A DNA stretch of 31,648 nucleotides. Origin: Symsagittifera roscoffensis (taxonomy: Eukaryota; Xenacoelomorpha; Acoela; Convolutidae). A model generated the notes under the pieces. The model saw only the letters and a program-made list of their open reading frames with translations, was not told the DNA's origin and did no database searches. The stretch spans positions 1 to 31,648 of the forward strand of contig NW_026970835.1 of assembly GCF_963678635.1 (NCBI RefSeq), in the 5' to 3' direction. This document shows positions 20,302 through 30,216 of the stretch, piece by piece (the first letter of the stretch is position 1; each line of letters opens with the position of its first letter). The translations under genes were made by a program, and so were the position numbers.

Positions 20302-20899
20302 ATTGCTCTAAAAACACCAACCCTAGCAGATATAGTTATATCCCTCATTTTCTTCGAAAGTCGGAACAAAAAATCTAACAATGCTGTTGTCTGGAGGTCA
20401 AATGTGGACAAAATACATCTGTGATTTTTGTCGTGAAGTTATAAGTGTTTGAAAAGTGCTAACTTGGCCATTTTGTGATAATTTTAGCGCAACAAATTGC
20501 GTTTTCGTAGCACGCGTAAGTTACTGAGTATGTTTTATTCCAAATTTATTTAAGGCAAGTCATTTGACTATATCTGTACAATACGTAACGCTATTTACCT
20601 TTGTATTTTAATTTAAGAAATCGGGGGTTAAATTGTAGTTTTTGTTAAAAAGTCGACGCTTACTATCAGAAGTCGGGGGTTAAATTACTTTTTTTTGTTT
20701 TGTCGATTTTTAAACTAAAATGTAAGAGCAAAAGTTATTTTTTCTATGATGTGACGTTGAATTCAAAACAAAATGTTTTCAGATTTTTCAACAAAGAGAG
20801 TTTTTTTCTAATGTGAAAATTACTTTTGTTTTGTAATCAAAGACTTTGAGACAGAACATGAGAAAAAAATGATTTTTTTTGTTTTTATACGGCTCAACA

Positions 20900-20983
20900 G
20901 CTCTCAACTTCTCCAACCTCCTTATGATGCAGTTTGACTCCCTCTCAACGTCCTCCAATCCAATTTTCCTTTTGATCTACAGA
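20900..20983 (-). CDS. Helical-segment copy 5 (open, possible exon)
   Basis: Acceptor TCTGTAG is followed by IKRKIGLEDVERESNCIIRR and LEKLRAVEPYKN with no stop in the segment. It matches copy 1 residue for residue at about half of the positions. No start, donor or partner exon could be placed, so it may be an intact relic rather than a used exon. Confidence 0.35.
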
Positions 20984-21507
20984 ACGAGGCATCTTTTTGT
21001 CCCAAACTATGACAAGCTTATCGATGATAGCGCGCAAATCACCAAAAATAACCAACCTGTACCTGTATTTAAACTTTCCAATTATTTTTAAAAATTTTAT
21101 GTACATATATTTTATCTTTTAAATTGTTTTTAATTATGACCGTTTATTGGAGGTAAACGACCAAAATTGGAGACATTCAGATCTTTACGAATAGCTAACG
21201 TTGTTCCCTTCTTGAAAACTTCAACAACAACAACAGTTTATGAAGCTTCTTATAGCGCCTGCTTGAGAACAAAAAAAGCCTTGGAAAAAAGCAAAAAAAC
21301 GGCTTTTTCTAAAAAAAAGTTTCGTTTTATTTTTATAAAAAAGCTGTTATACAACCGAAATGACCTTTTCTCTAGGTTTTTGTCTGCTCATAGCCAAACG
21401 AACAAAACACATCACCATTTGCAAAAAAAATGCAGAATTGTTCCAAAAATGCAGAAGTTTCATGTTAGTTTTAAATCAGTGTTCCTATAACGATCGTTTG
21501 CTTAATT

Positions 21508-21587
21508 ATTTCAAACCCAATTGACGACCATACTCCATGATATTTCAAACCGTGATATTTCAAACCCAATTGACGACCATACTCCAT
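21508..21587 (+). repeat. 31-bp direct repeat
   Basis: ATTTCAAACCCAATTGACGA...CTCCAT occurs at 21508-21538 and again, exactly, at 21557-21587 (offset 49), separated by a partial copy. It is a short tandem duplication. Confidence 0.75.
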
Positions 21588-21820
21588 CAGAGACGGCATT
21601 GCAACTCACCACTGAAAAATGTAGACAGCAAATTCAACCTTAAGGATCAGCTGCTTTTAAAAGCCTTTACCACCACCATACATACGGAATTCGAAACACA
21701 AAATCATCAAATAGGATCGTTAATAAAAGTAAGAGTTATGGACATAGCCGCCGCAAATTCAACAGTTCGATAAAGCGGTACTACAACCAGTCGAGCTATA
21801 AGCAGACGTCATAACGGCCA
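21588..21820 (+). pseudogene. Coding-like patch, unrecognised
   Basis: Composition changes to G/C-richer triplets with two overlapping plausible frames. One reads RRHCNSPLKNVDSKFNLKDQ onward. The other reads TALQLTTEKCRQQIQP, a stop, then a Lys/Arg/Ser/Tyr-rich stretch (KSYGHSRRKFNSSIKRYYN) like the nucleic-acid-binding tail of a retroelement gag-type protein. A good donor (AAAA/GTAAGAG) lies at 21729. It abuts the foldback element. Probably a decayed mobile-element gene; family unknown. Confidence 0.3.
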
Positions 21821-22342
21821 GATGAAACGACCACCAATGATTAAGATGCCACGGAAGAAACAAGTAAAGGGACCAAGTGTTTTGTTTCGTTTTTAGGAAG
21901 CAAGGCCTAGCCGTGTCACTTTTTGGTTAGTACCGACCCTCGTTTTTTTTTGCATCGGCTCAAAAGGTTCCCCGTTGTCTGAGAGACTTGGGACTTCAAT
22001 TTTTGGCAATAAGACACAACTTTAAGATACCCTATTTGAAAAAAAAACCCGGAAAAAACTTGCCTGACCCCAAACTTTTAAAGACAGTTTTTTCCGTTTT
22101 TTTTTCCAATAGGGTATCTTAAAGTTGTGTCTTATTGCCAAAAATTGAAGTCCGAGGTCGCTTAGACACCGGGAACCCTTTTGAGCCAATGCAAAAAAAC
22201 GAGCCAATGCAAAAAAACGAGGGTCGGTACTAACCAAAAAGTGACACGGCTAGGCCTTGCTTCCTAAAAACGAAACAAAACACTTGGTCTCTTTACTTGT
22301 TTTTTTCCGTGGCATGTTAATCATTGGTGGTCGTTTCATCTG
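21819..22342. mobile_element. Foldback element with arms of about 240 bp
   Basis: The left arm (21819-22060) is inverted and repeated as the right arm (22086-22342) around a 25-base loop, with only scattered mismatches. The right arm has an extra tandem copy of GAGCCAATGCAAAAAAAC. The arms contain TGTCACTTTTTGG. The loop sequence GCCTGACCCCAAACTTTTAA reappears, slightly changed, just outside the right arm (22348-22373). No open frame survives in the arms. It could form a long hairpin as DNA or as RNA. Confidence 0.85.
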
Positions 22343-22373
22343 ACATTTGCCTGACCCTAAGTTTTTATAGACA

Positions 22374-22899
22374 ATGTCAGCTTTTGGTCGATTTGGTGAT
22401 GGTTTGCGGAAAAAGGGTCAAAAAAGGTGTTTTTGGGAATTTATTAAATATTTTTGCAAAGCCCTGTTCATGTAATCTTTGAATATGTATCAGTTGTTGA
22501 GTTAAGATAATTTTTTAAAATTTCAGGTCTTTTTAAGTCTACCGTAATTTTTTATAGTGTTTCTCATCGAAAATTGCTCCAAGTTTTGAAAATTTAACGA
22601 TTCTGGTAGTTTCTCGAGCTTAATTGACCGACTGGATTTAAAAAAAATTTAGGGCTAACTTTCCAGTCTTAAATGAAAAATCTGCAATAAAGTGTAATTA
22701 CTCTGACAACCCGACTTTGATCGAGGTGATTCAGATTCAAAAAAATATGTTAATAAATAAAAATTACCTCTAGGCCATATTTTGAACGAGGAACACGATG
22801 GTGATGTTGTCTTTTCGATCAAAAATTTTTTTGAGGCTATTTTCCATAATTTTAATTTTTAGCCCTAGAGATGTCACTTTTTGGCAGGGAGAATGAAAT
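22374..22899. other. AT-rich spacer
   Basis: No gene seen. A single TGTCACTTTTTGGCAG motif occurs near 22872. Confidence 0.5.
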
Positions 22900-25740
22900 T
22901 TAGGTTTAGTAGTAAGCCTAAGATTGTTTTCAATGCTGATTGGTTTTTAAAATCAAATACGCCTTTCCAATGAGCACTTATTTACTTTAATGCGGTTTCT
23001 GGAACTTGAGAAATTCAAATTTGAGCCAATGTGAAACTTTTGGATCTGGGGCCATTTCGGCTCTTTTTCGGCTCATTTTGAATTTCTCATCACCCATATG
23101 ACTTATAATGATGAGTTTATTCATGTGAAATCTCAATGAGATGTTTTTCAGCTTTCCAGCGAGCACTTGTTTGCTAAACTGCCGTTTCTAGAACTTGAGA
23201 AATTCAAATTTGAGCCAAGGTGAATTTTATGGGTCCGGGGCCATTTCGGCTCTCTTTCGGCTCACTTTCAAATTTCTCATCACCCATATGACATTAATAA
23301 AAAAAAATTTCATGAGAAATTTCTATGAGTTTTATAGTTTACCTTACCAAGGAAAAAAATTGAAAAAAACTTTTTTGGTCACTTTACGAGCTTCAACTTT
23401 CTAGTGAAAATTGATACAATCCAACAGGCGTTCAATGAGATGAAACTATTTTGATCCAATCACTTTGGAATAGAAAGCAGTTCAACAGCTCCTCATAGAT
23501 GTCTACTACATTTTAGAAGGGTATCAGCTAAAAACTTCGAATGAAAACATTTTGCGTGCTTAAAAACGATGAAAACAAAAAAAAAATTATTTCTTTGAAA
23601 AGTCAATTTTTGGCAGAGAATAAGCCTTTGGTCAACTAAAATAATTTATAAATAAGAATTTAAATTGTCGTCCACGTTTAGATACTTATGGGGATTTTTC
23701 AATGACTGCTTGTTTATCATATTGCAATTTTGAAAATTTGAGCAAATTGAGTTTGAGCAGATTTTTTTGTTCTGGGTTGGGGTTTTTTTACTCAATTTTG
23801 AGTTTCTTGTCATCTGTTAGGTTTATAAAGCTAACCTTTTGTGAGCAAACTCTTTGAAGGCTGTATAAAACAACCAAAAAAATAAAACAAGTTTAGAAAA
23901 AAATTTGAGTCGTTTCTTGATCTTCAATTTTGGAGTGAGCACTGGATACTCTCTAACATGTCCTTCAATGAGATTAAACTTCACTGACGGATTCAATCTG
24001 ATCAATAACCCTTAAAAAATGATCCCCATAGGTGTCAATTACACTTTACAAAAGTCTCATATAATTTTATAGCTTCAAACTCTTGGTGGCTAAAGCAAGT
24101 ATGATGAAGTTTGAAAAAAAAATTGAAACTTTTCAAAAAAATCGAACTTTGGCGAAGGTATAGCTTTTGATTTGCTATAAAACGTTTTAACCGCATGTTT
24201 TTTTATTCTCCACGTCTAACCAATAAATTTAGATTTCCAAAGACACATTGTTCTTCATAATGCAATTTTTAAAAAATGAGTAAATTGAAGTTGAGCCGGT
24301 TTTTTTTGAATGTTAGGGCTTTTATGACTCATTTTTCATTTTTTTCATCCTTTATTGGACTTATGAAGCTACAAATGTGTGAATGATCTCCTCATAGTCT
24401 ATATAAACAACATTTTTAAGTAAAACAAATTAGGAAAATTTTTGAGTCTTTTTACGAACTTCAATTTTGGAGTTAACACTGATACTCTCGAACATGTCAT
24501 TCAAAGAGATTCAACTTCTCTGACAGTTTTATTCTGATAGTCAACCCTAAGAAAAACGATCCTCATTTAAGTCTAACGCTTTTTAGAAATGTCTCAGATA
24601 CTTTTAGCTTTTAATGCGGTTTCTGGAACTTGAGAAATTCAAATGTCGGATTCACTATAGTCTTCAGATCCTGGATCTTCTTTTGGCTGGAGAACTCTGG
24701 GTTGGGCACTTTTTTGTTTTTTTTAGCTTGAAAGTAAATGTGGCTGAAGCAATTAAGTTGAAGTTTGAGAAGAAAATTGACAATTTTCAAAATAGTTCAA
24801 TTTTGGCGAAGGTATAGCATTTGGTTAGCTATTAAACAGTTTAACTTTATATATATACTTTCCACGTTTAACTAATACAAGCAGCTTTCCAATGAATGGT
24901 GATTAATCAAAATTCAACTTTTATTGAATGGGTAAATCGAAGTTGAGCTGGTTTCGAGGTTCGCGATTTTTTTTCCTCCGTTTTGATTTTTTCATCGTCT
25001 ATGGAATATATGGAGCAGAAGTTTTGTACGTGAACTCCTCATTGACTGTATAAAACAAACTCAATGAGTAAAATTGTGTAAAATTTTTTTTGGCTCATTT
25101 CACGATCTTCATTTTTGGAGTAAATACTAATACTCTCGAACACATCGTTCATTGAGATGAAACTTCACTGACAGCATTTTTCTACTTATGAAACCACAAT
25201 AATTGAACGTTTTATGTGTTTGGAACTTTTTTGTAAGACTCTAAGATAGTCTTTTCGCTGGAGAACCGTTTGTTTCAAGTCAAGATAGATGAAGTTTTTG
25301 AAAGAAAAAATTTTAACTTCAAATCAAATTTTGGCTAGAGTTTTGCTTTTGGTATGCTGGAAAAATATATGTTTCTAATAATCATTGTTTTGCAATTATA
25401 AAGAGTTTTTCAACGACGCTTTTTGCTATAATATGATTCTTGCAGTTTGAGATATTCAAAAATGAGCCGGAGGAATACTTTTGGTGTGATGGCTTTTTTG
25501 CATCAAGGTGGATTTTCTCATCAACCATTGGAAATAAATTTATAAAATTATACATATACACTCTTCATAGTGCCTACAATATATCCTGGATGTAAACTCT
25601 TCAATTTTAAAAAGTTTCCGTCTTCCTACCAGTTTCAATTTTCTAAAGAACGCTGATAGTTTCGAATACGTTTATCAACGAGATGAAACTTCACTGACGG
25701 CATCAATCTGGTTTTTAAACCAATTAATCTAAACAAACTT
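22900..25740. repeat. Ancient tandem array, period about 535 bp
   Basis: The landmark TTCAATGAGATGAAACTTCACTGACGG and its variants starts near 23431, 23964, 24500, 25148 and 25673. Spacings are 533, 536, 648 (an extra block of about 110 bp lies at 24612-24720) and 525. Before each landmark come the same themes in order: a CAATTTTGGAGT block, an AACTCCTCAT...TGTATAAAACAA block, and a GAAATTCAAATTTGAGCC / GGCTCATTTTGAATTTCTCATC inverted pair. The inverted pair is clearest near 23005-23090 and 23185-23285. Units are diverged but ordered. No coding frame runs through them. Confidence 0.7.
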
Positions 25741-26377
25741 TGTGCCTGATATAAGTTGGAAAAATTTAGTCCATTTTTTAGTTGGAAAACCGTTCGTGCC
25801 TCAATCAAGTGATGTGAGGTTTGAAAAAAGTTATGTGACCTTTGGAAAACCAATTTTTTGTATTAAATTTTTTGCTTCTCAATTTCAACCCCTTCTGGAA
25901 AATTTTCAATTAGTTTCATTGTTAATAAGTGAAATTTTTCTAAGGTATATCTCTCACAGTTGGTTTGAGATGCTATGGTTGATTTTAGAGTTGCTTTTGT
26001 TTTTTTGGCGTTGACAATTTGAAACAAGCTTTTTTTCTACACCCCAAATACTCAATTTCTTGTTTTTCACTATAGTCTTCAGTTAATTCCCATCTTGAGA
26101 AAGGTTTAATTCGTAACCTTATGTTTTATTTCAATTAATTATTGATTTTTTGGTTATTTTGTTGTTTTTGGGGACAGGATTTTTTTGGGTTGGGCACTTT
26201 TTGGGCTGTTTTCTTCCAATTTTCTAACTTTTAGTCAATTTCCTTGTGAAAAACTCTGTAAATTCCATTTTTATGTGTCAAATCAAAACAATAAGAACCT
26301 TTTCAATGGTTTTTGGTATACTCGGGATTTTAGTATGGGTTTTCAGACAAATTTCAGCTTTTTTCCAAAGATGTAGA

Positions 26378-26425
26378 CCCTTGTCACTTTTTGGTTTTTT
26401 CCCAAGTTCCAAAAAGTGACAAGGG
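26378..26425. repeat. 17-bp perfect hairpin, copy A
   Basis: CCCTTGTCACTTTTTGG (26378-26394) pairs exactly with CCAAAAAGTGACAAGGG (26409-26425) over a 14-base loop, TTTTTTCCCAAGTT. Confidence 0.85.
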
Positions 26426-26651
26426 GTGTGTCACTTTTGGTTGTCACTTTTTACTTATTTACTTATAAAATTGAACAAAAAATGAAATAATAGCTTGTCA
26501 CTTTTGGGCGTCATTTTTTGGTCAGATGAATTTCCCTGTTCATGTCATTTTCTGCAGACCACGTAGCCAAAAAATGACCGAGATAGGACCCTAACCACAA
26601 CCAATCAAATTTAGACATCAAGAAGTTAACATACCTACAAACACTGAGTGA

Positions 26652-26847
26652 AAAATAACAATAAAAAAAGCGTTTGTGGAAACGCTTGCGACAGCAGCCT
26701 GTGCAATGCAGCAACGCAGACAACACAGAGACGACTCCACAGCACTACAGGAGTTTCTACAACACTACTCAATTGCAGGACAGCTTATTGGATTACTTCT
26801 TCTCTGACGACAATTTAGTGCAAAATCCAATTAATTACACATTATAG
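26652..26847 (+). pseudogene. Overlapping coding-like frames, copy A
   Basis: Frame 1 (26652-26807) reads ITIKKAFVETLATAACAMQQ then RRQHRDDSTALQEFLQH, like the start of an LTR-retrotransposon gag. Frame 2 ends DSLLDYFFSDDNLVQNPINY-TL-stop, which resembles the core of a La motif (Y/F-F-S-D-x-N-L), and further La-like residues follow in the same frame beyond two stops (VEKIILYSMVEAIT). Neither frame has a start or a full domain. An 8-bp hairpin (AAGCGTTT-GTGG-AAACGCTT) sits at 26668-26687. Best regarded as mobile-element or retropseudogene debris. Confidence 0.3.
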
Positions 26848-27094
26848 TGAGCTCAAAAAAATTTAGTTGAGAAGATCATTTTGTACAGCATGGTTGAAGC
26901 AATAACAGAGCTGCAGTAGGTTTATCGAGCCTAAAACTTCACGCTGCAAAGAGTTTTGGCATCAAAAATTTACAAAAAGACAGGAAGTTAACCAATGCAC
27001 CTGGTAGGGTTATACTAAAAAAAACGATTTTGATCATAACAAAGAATTAAAAATATCTTTTTACCAGGTACCAGATTTTGATCATAACAAATCA

Positions 27095-29505
27095 AAACGA
27101 TCCCCATTTAAGTCTAACGCTTTTTAGAAATGTCTCAGATACTTTTTTTTAGCTTGAAAGTAAATGTGGCTAAAGCATTTATGATGAAATTTGAGAAGAA
27201 AATTGACAATTTCCAAAAAAATTCAATTTTGGCGAAGGTATAGCATTTAGTAAGCTGTTAAACAGTTTAAATATATATTTTTTTTCCACGTTTAACCAAT
27301 ACAAGAAGCTTTCCAATGAATTGTGATTCATCAAAATGCAACTTTTATCGAATGGGTAAATCGAAGTTGAGCTGGTTTCGAGGTTTGCGACTTTTCTTCC
27401 TCCGTTTTGATTTTTTCATCGTCTATGGAATATATGGAGCAGAAGTTTTGTACGTGAACTCCTCATTGACTGTATAAAACAAACTCAATGAGTAAAATTG
27501 TGTAAAAATTTTTTTGGCTCATTTCACGATCTTCATTTTTGGAGTAAATACTAATACTCTCGAACACATCGTTCATTGAGATGAAACTTCACTGACAGCA
27601 TTTTTCTTCTTATGAAATCACAATAATTGAACGTTTTATGTGTTTGGAACTTTTTTGTAAGACTCTAAGATAGTCTTTTCGCTGGAGAACCGTTTGTTTC
27701 AAGTCAAGATAGATGAAGTTTTCGAAAGAAAAAATTTTAACTTCAAACAAATTTTGGCTAGAGTTTTGCTTTTGGTATGCTGGAAAATATATGTTTCTAA
27801 TAATCATTGTTTTGCAATTATAAAGAGTTTTTCAACGACGCTTTTTGCTATAATATGATTCTTGCAATTTGAGATATTCAAAAATGAGCCGGAGGAATAC
27901 TTTTGGTGTGATGGCTTTTTTGCATCAAGGTGGATTTTCTCATCAACCATTGGAAATAAATTTATAAAATTATACATATACACTCTTCATAGTGCCTACA
28001 ATATATCCTGGATGTAAACTCTTCAATTTTGAAAAATTTGCGTCTTCCTACCAATTTCAATTTTCTAAAGAACGCTGATAGTCTCGAATACGTTTATCAA
28101 CGAGATGAAACTTCACTGACGGCATCAATCCGTTTTTAAACCAATTAATCTAGACAAACTTTGTGCCTGATATAAGTTGGAAAAATTTAGTCCATTTTTT
28201 AGTTGGAAAACCGTTCGTGCCTCAATCAAGCGATGTGAGGTTTGAAAAAAGTTATGTGACCTTTGGAAAATCAATTTTTCAAATTAAATTTCTTGCTTCT
28301 CAATTTCAACCCCTGCTGGAAAATTTTCAATTAGTTTCATTGTTAATAAGTGAAATTTTTTAAGGTATATCTCTCACAGTTGATTTGAGATGCTGTGGTT
28401 GATTTTGGAGTTGCTTTTGTGCTTTTGTTTTGTTGGTGTTGACAATTTGGAACAGGCTTTTTTCTACAACCCAATTTTAGGTTTGGGCGTCAAATACTCA
28501 ATTTCTTGTTTTTCACTATAGTCTTCTGTCAATTCCCATCTTGAGAAAGGTTCAATTCGTAATATTATGTTTTATTTCGATTAATTGTCGATTTTTTGGT
28601 TATTTTGTTGTTTTTGGGGCCAGGGTTTTTTTGGGGTTGGGCACTTTTTGGGCTATTTTCTTCTGATTTTCTAACTTTTACTTAATTTCCTTGTGGAAAA
28701 TTCTGTAAATTATATTTTTATGTGTTAAATCAAAACAAAAAGAACCTTTTAAGTGGTTTTTGGTATTTTCGGGATTTTAGTATGGGTTTTCAGACAAGTT
28801 TCAGCTATTTTCCGAAGATGTAGACCCTTGTCACTTTTTGGTTTTTTCCCAAGTTCCAAAAAGTGACAAGGGGTGTGTCACTTTTTGGTGTCACTTTTTA
28901 CTTTATAAAATTGACCAAAAAATGAAATAATAGCTTGTCACTTTTGGGCTTCATTTTTTGGTCAGATAACATTCCCTGCTCATGTCATTTTCTGCAGACC
29001 ACGTAGCCAAAAAGTGACCAAACTAGGACCCTAACCACAACCAGTCAACTTTAGACATCAAGAAATTAACATACCTACAAACATTGACTGAAAGATAATC
29101 AAAAAAAGCGTTTGTGGAAACGCTTGCGGCAGTAGCCTGTGCAATGCAGCAATGCAGACGCTACAATGACGGTTCCACAGCACTACAGGAGTTTCCACAA
29201 TACTACTCAATTGCAGGTCAGCTTATTGGATTACTTCTTCTCTGACGACAATTTAGTGGAAAATCCAATTAATTACACATTATAGTGAGCTCAAAAAAAT
29301 TTAGTTGAGAAGATCATTTTGTAAAGCATGGTTGAAGCAAGAACGGAGCTGCAGTAGGTTTATCGAGCCTAAAACTTCATGCTGCAAAGACTTTTGGCAT
29401 CAAAACTTACAAAAAGACAGGAAGTTAACCACTGCATCTGGTAAGGTTTTACTAAAAAAAAAACGATTTTGATCATAACAAAGAATTAAAAATATCTTTT
29501 TACCA
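27095..29505. repeat. 2.44-kb tandem duplication, copy B
   Basis: Second copy of the 24550 unit, nearly identical, lacking the 110-bp block of copy A. It ends at TTTTTACCAG near 29505, immediately before a different open frame and the U6-like sequence. The coding-like patch of copy A recurs near 29100-29285 with extra stops. Confidence 0.85.
28825..28872. repeat. 17-bp perfect hairpin, copy B
   Basis: Same stem and 14-base loop as the hairpin at 26378, with no base changed. Confidence 0.85.
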
Positions 29506-29510
29506 GATGA

Positions 29511-29671
29511 TTCAATGAAAACCGCTTTCAGCAACTAGATGAATCCGAGAAAAAAATTTCACGCCACGCAACTCGCATCAACAAATCATCCAACAAAACC
29601 CTGCTAACTCAGTTAAACAATTTCAAAGCTGCCGAATCAAGTCTACACTTAAAACATCACCAATATGATAA
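29511..29671 (+). pseudogene. Short open frame running into the U6-like sequence
   Basis: After TGA the frame reads FNENRFQQLDESEKKISRHA and continues as a Lys/Asn/Ser-rich helical peptide (NKSSNKTLLTQLNNFKAAES). It stays open into the U6-like sequence and stops at 29694. No start codon or in-phase acceptor is present. It may be a fragment of the element that carried the U6-derived sequence; not recognised. Confidence 0.25.
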
Positions 29672-29678
29672 CTTTCCC

Positions 29679-29716
<38 letters not shown>

Positions 29717-29766
29717 TATTAGCATGGCCCCTGCGCAAAGGCCGGGGGAAGAACTTCTCTGTTTTT
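29672..29766 (+). ncRNA. U6 snRNA-derived sequence with a new closing helix
   Basis: 29679-29741 matches the spliceosomal U6 core: CGGCAGCACATATACTAAAA, then TTGGAACGATACAGAGAATA, then TTAGCATGGCCCCTGCGCAAAG. The ACAGAGA box and AGC triad are intact. One G has become T after ACAGAGA (AATATTAGC for AAGATTAGC). The normal 5' stem-loop and everything after GCGCAA (3' half of the internal stem-loop and the tail) are replaced. CTTTCCCCGGC (29672-29682) and GCCGGGGGAAG (29741-29751) can pair over all 11 positions with one G-U, closing the core into a stem. TTTTT at 29762-29766 is a plausible RNA polymerase III stop. No clear upstream promoter box. It is either a U6 pseudogene or a U6-derived new RNA. 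Confidence 0.75.
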
Positions 29767-30216
29767 GGGGAAAGAAAAGGGAAAAGAAAAAGGGATGAAA
29801 AGAAATTTATCTGGCTAAGGCCCACTGTTTTCATTCATTTTGTTCCGCAGCTAGAACAATGACATCGCAAAAAATTCCAGAACTTTTGACTAATCTATCT
29901 TGTTTGAGTTTGCTCCCTTGTCTGTTATAATCCACAGTTACTTTGATTCAAAATGAAAGTATTTTACATAATCGAAAACTCTTAGCCTGAATAATTTACT
30001 GAACATGCCTAAAAGTAACGAAAGAAGTAGTTTTACCTTAACTAACAAAAAAGACTCAGCTTTGTTCAGCTAGTTAACAGAAAATATGAAAACAGGCCTA
30101 AATATCTTGGTTTTCGTTCCGGTGGAGCATAATGAAATGTACCTAAAACATATCAAATCACATCTTTACGGACAATACAGTGTCAAAAGAGAATTGAATG
30201 CCTTTTAAATGGTGCG
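29767..30216. other. Spacer
   Basis: A purine-rich stretch (29767-29805) is followed by AT-rich sequence. No gene or element recognised. Confidence 0.45.

Larger units (their letters stand above)
15390..21450. repeat. Array of five diverged segmental repeat units
   Basis: The landmark TTCC(T/A)TTTGATCTACAGAA with its neighbours recurs near 15525, 16490, 18300, 19700 and 20975. Each copy is followed by TATCGATGATAGCGCG-like sequence and an A/T-rich tail with paired poly-T/poly-A tracts. Spacings are about 0.97, 1.80, 1.40 and 1.29 kb. Units 3 and 4 are almost identical over 1.4 kb (recent tandem duplication); unit 1 is the most diverged. Internal sub-repeats (AGAAATCGGGGGTTAAATTG and AGAAGTCGGGGGTAA) and, in three places, a tRNA-like segment accompany the units. 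Plus-strand open frames at 16444, 18191, 19588 and 20879 lie opposite the helical segment and are shadows. Confidence 0.75.
24550..27085. repeat. 2.44-kb tandem duplication, copy A
   Basis: From ACGATCCTCATTTAAGTCTA to the AAAATATCTTTTTACCAG boundary this stretch recurs almost unchanged at 27095-29505, offset 2421-2439 over most of its length. Copy A has an extra block of about 110 bp (24612-24720). It includes the last two units of the 535-bp array plus the hairpin and motif-rich part at 26378-26600. The open frames at 25742 and 28163 are the same sequence in each copy and read an AT-rich repeat. Confidence 0.85.

Noticed and set aside
16444-21091. Repeated plus-strand frames reading SNPIFLLIY
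   Set aside because: They are the reverse side of the minus-strand helical segment, and their similarity only reflects the repeated DNA.
25742-28363. Matching plus-strand frames starting MPDISWKNLVHF in both 2.44-kb copies
   Set aside because: The copies are too similar for conservation to mean anything, the start is a non-ATG codon, and the peptide is A/T-driven Phe/Leu/Ser.
29665-29862. Plus and minus open frames over the U6-like region
   Set aside because: The nucleotide match to U6 explains the sequence; the frames are incidental and low-complexity (Lys/Arg-rich) downstream.
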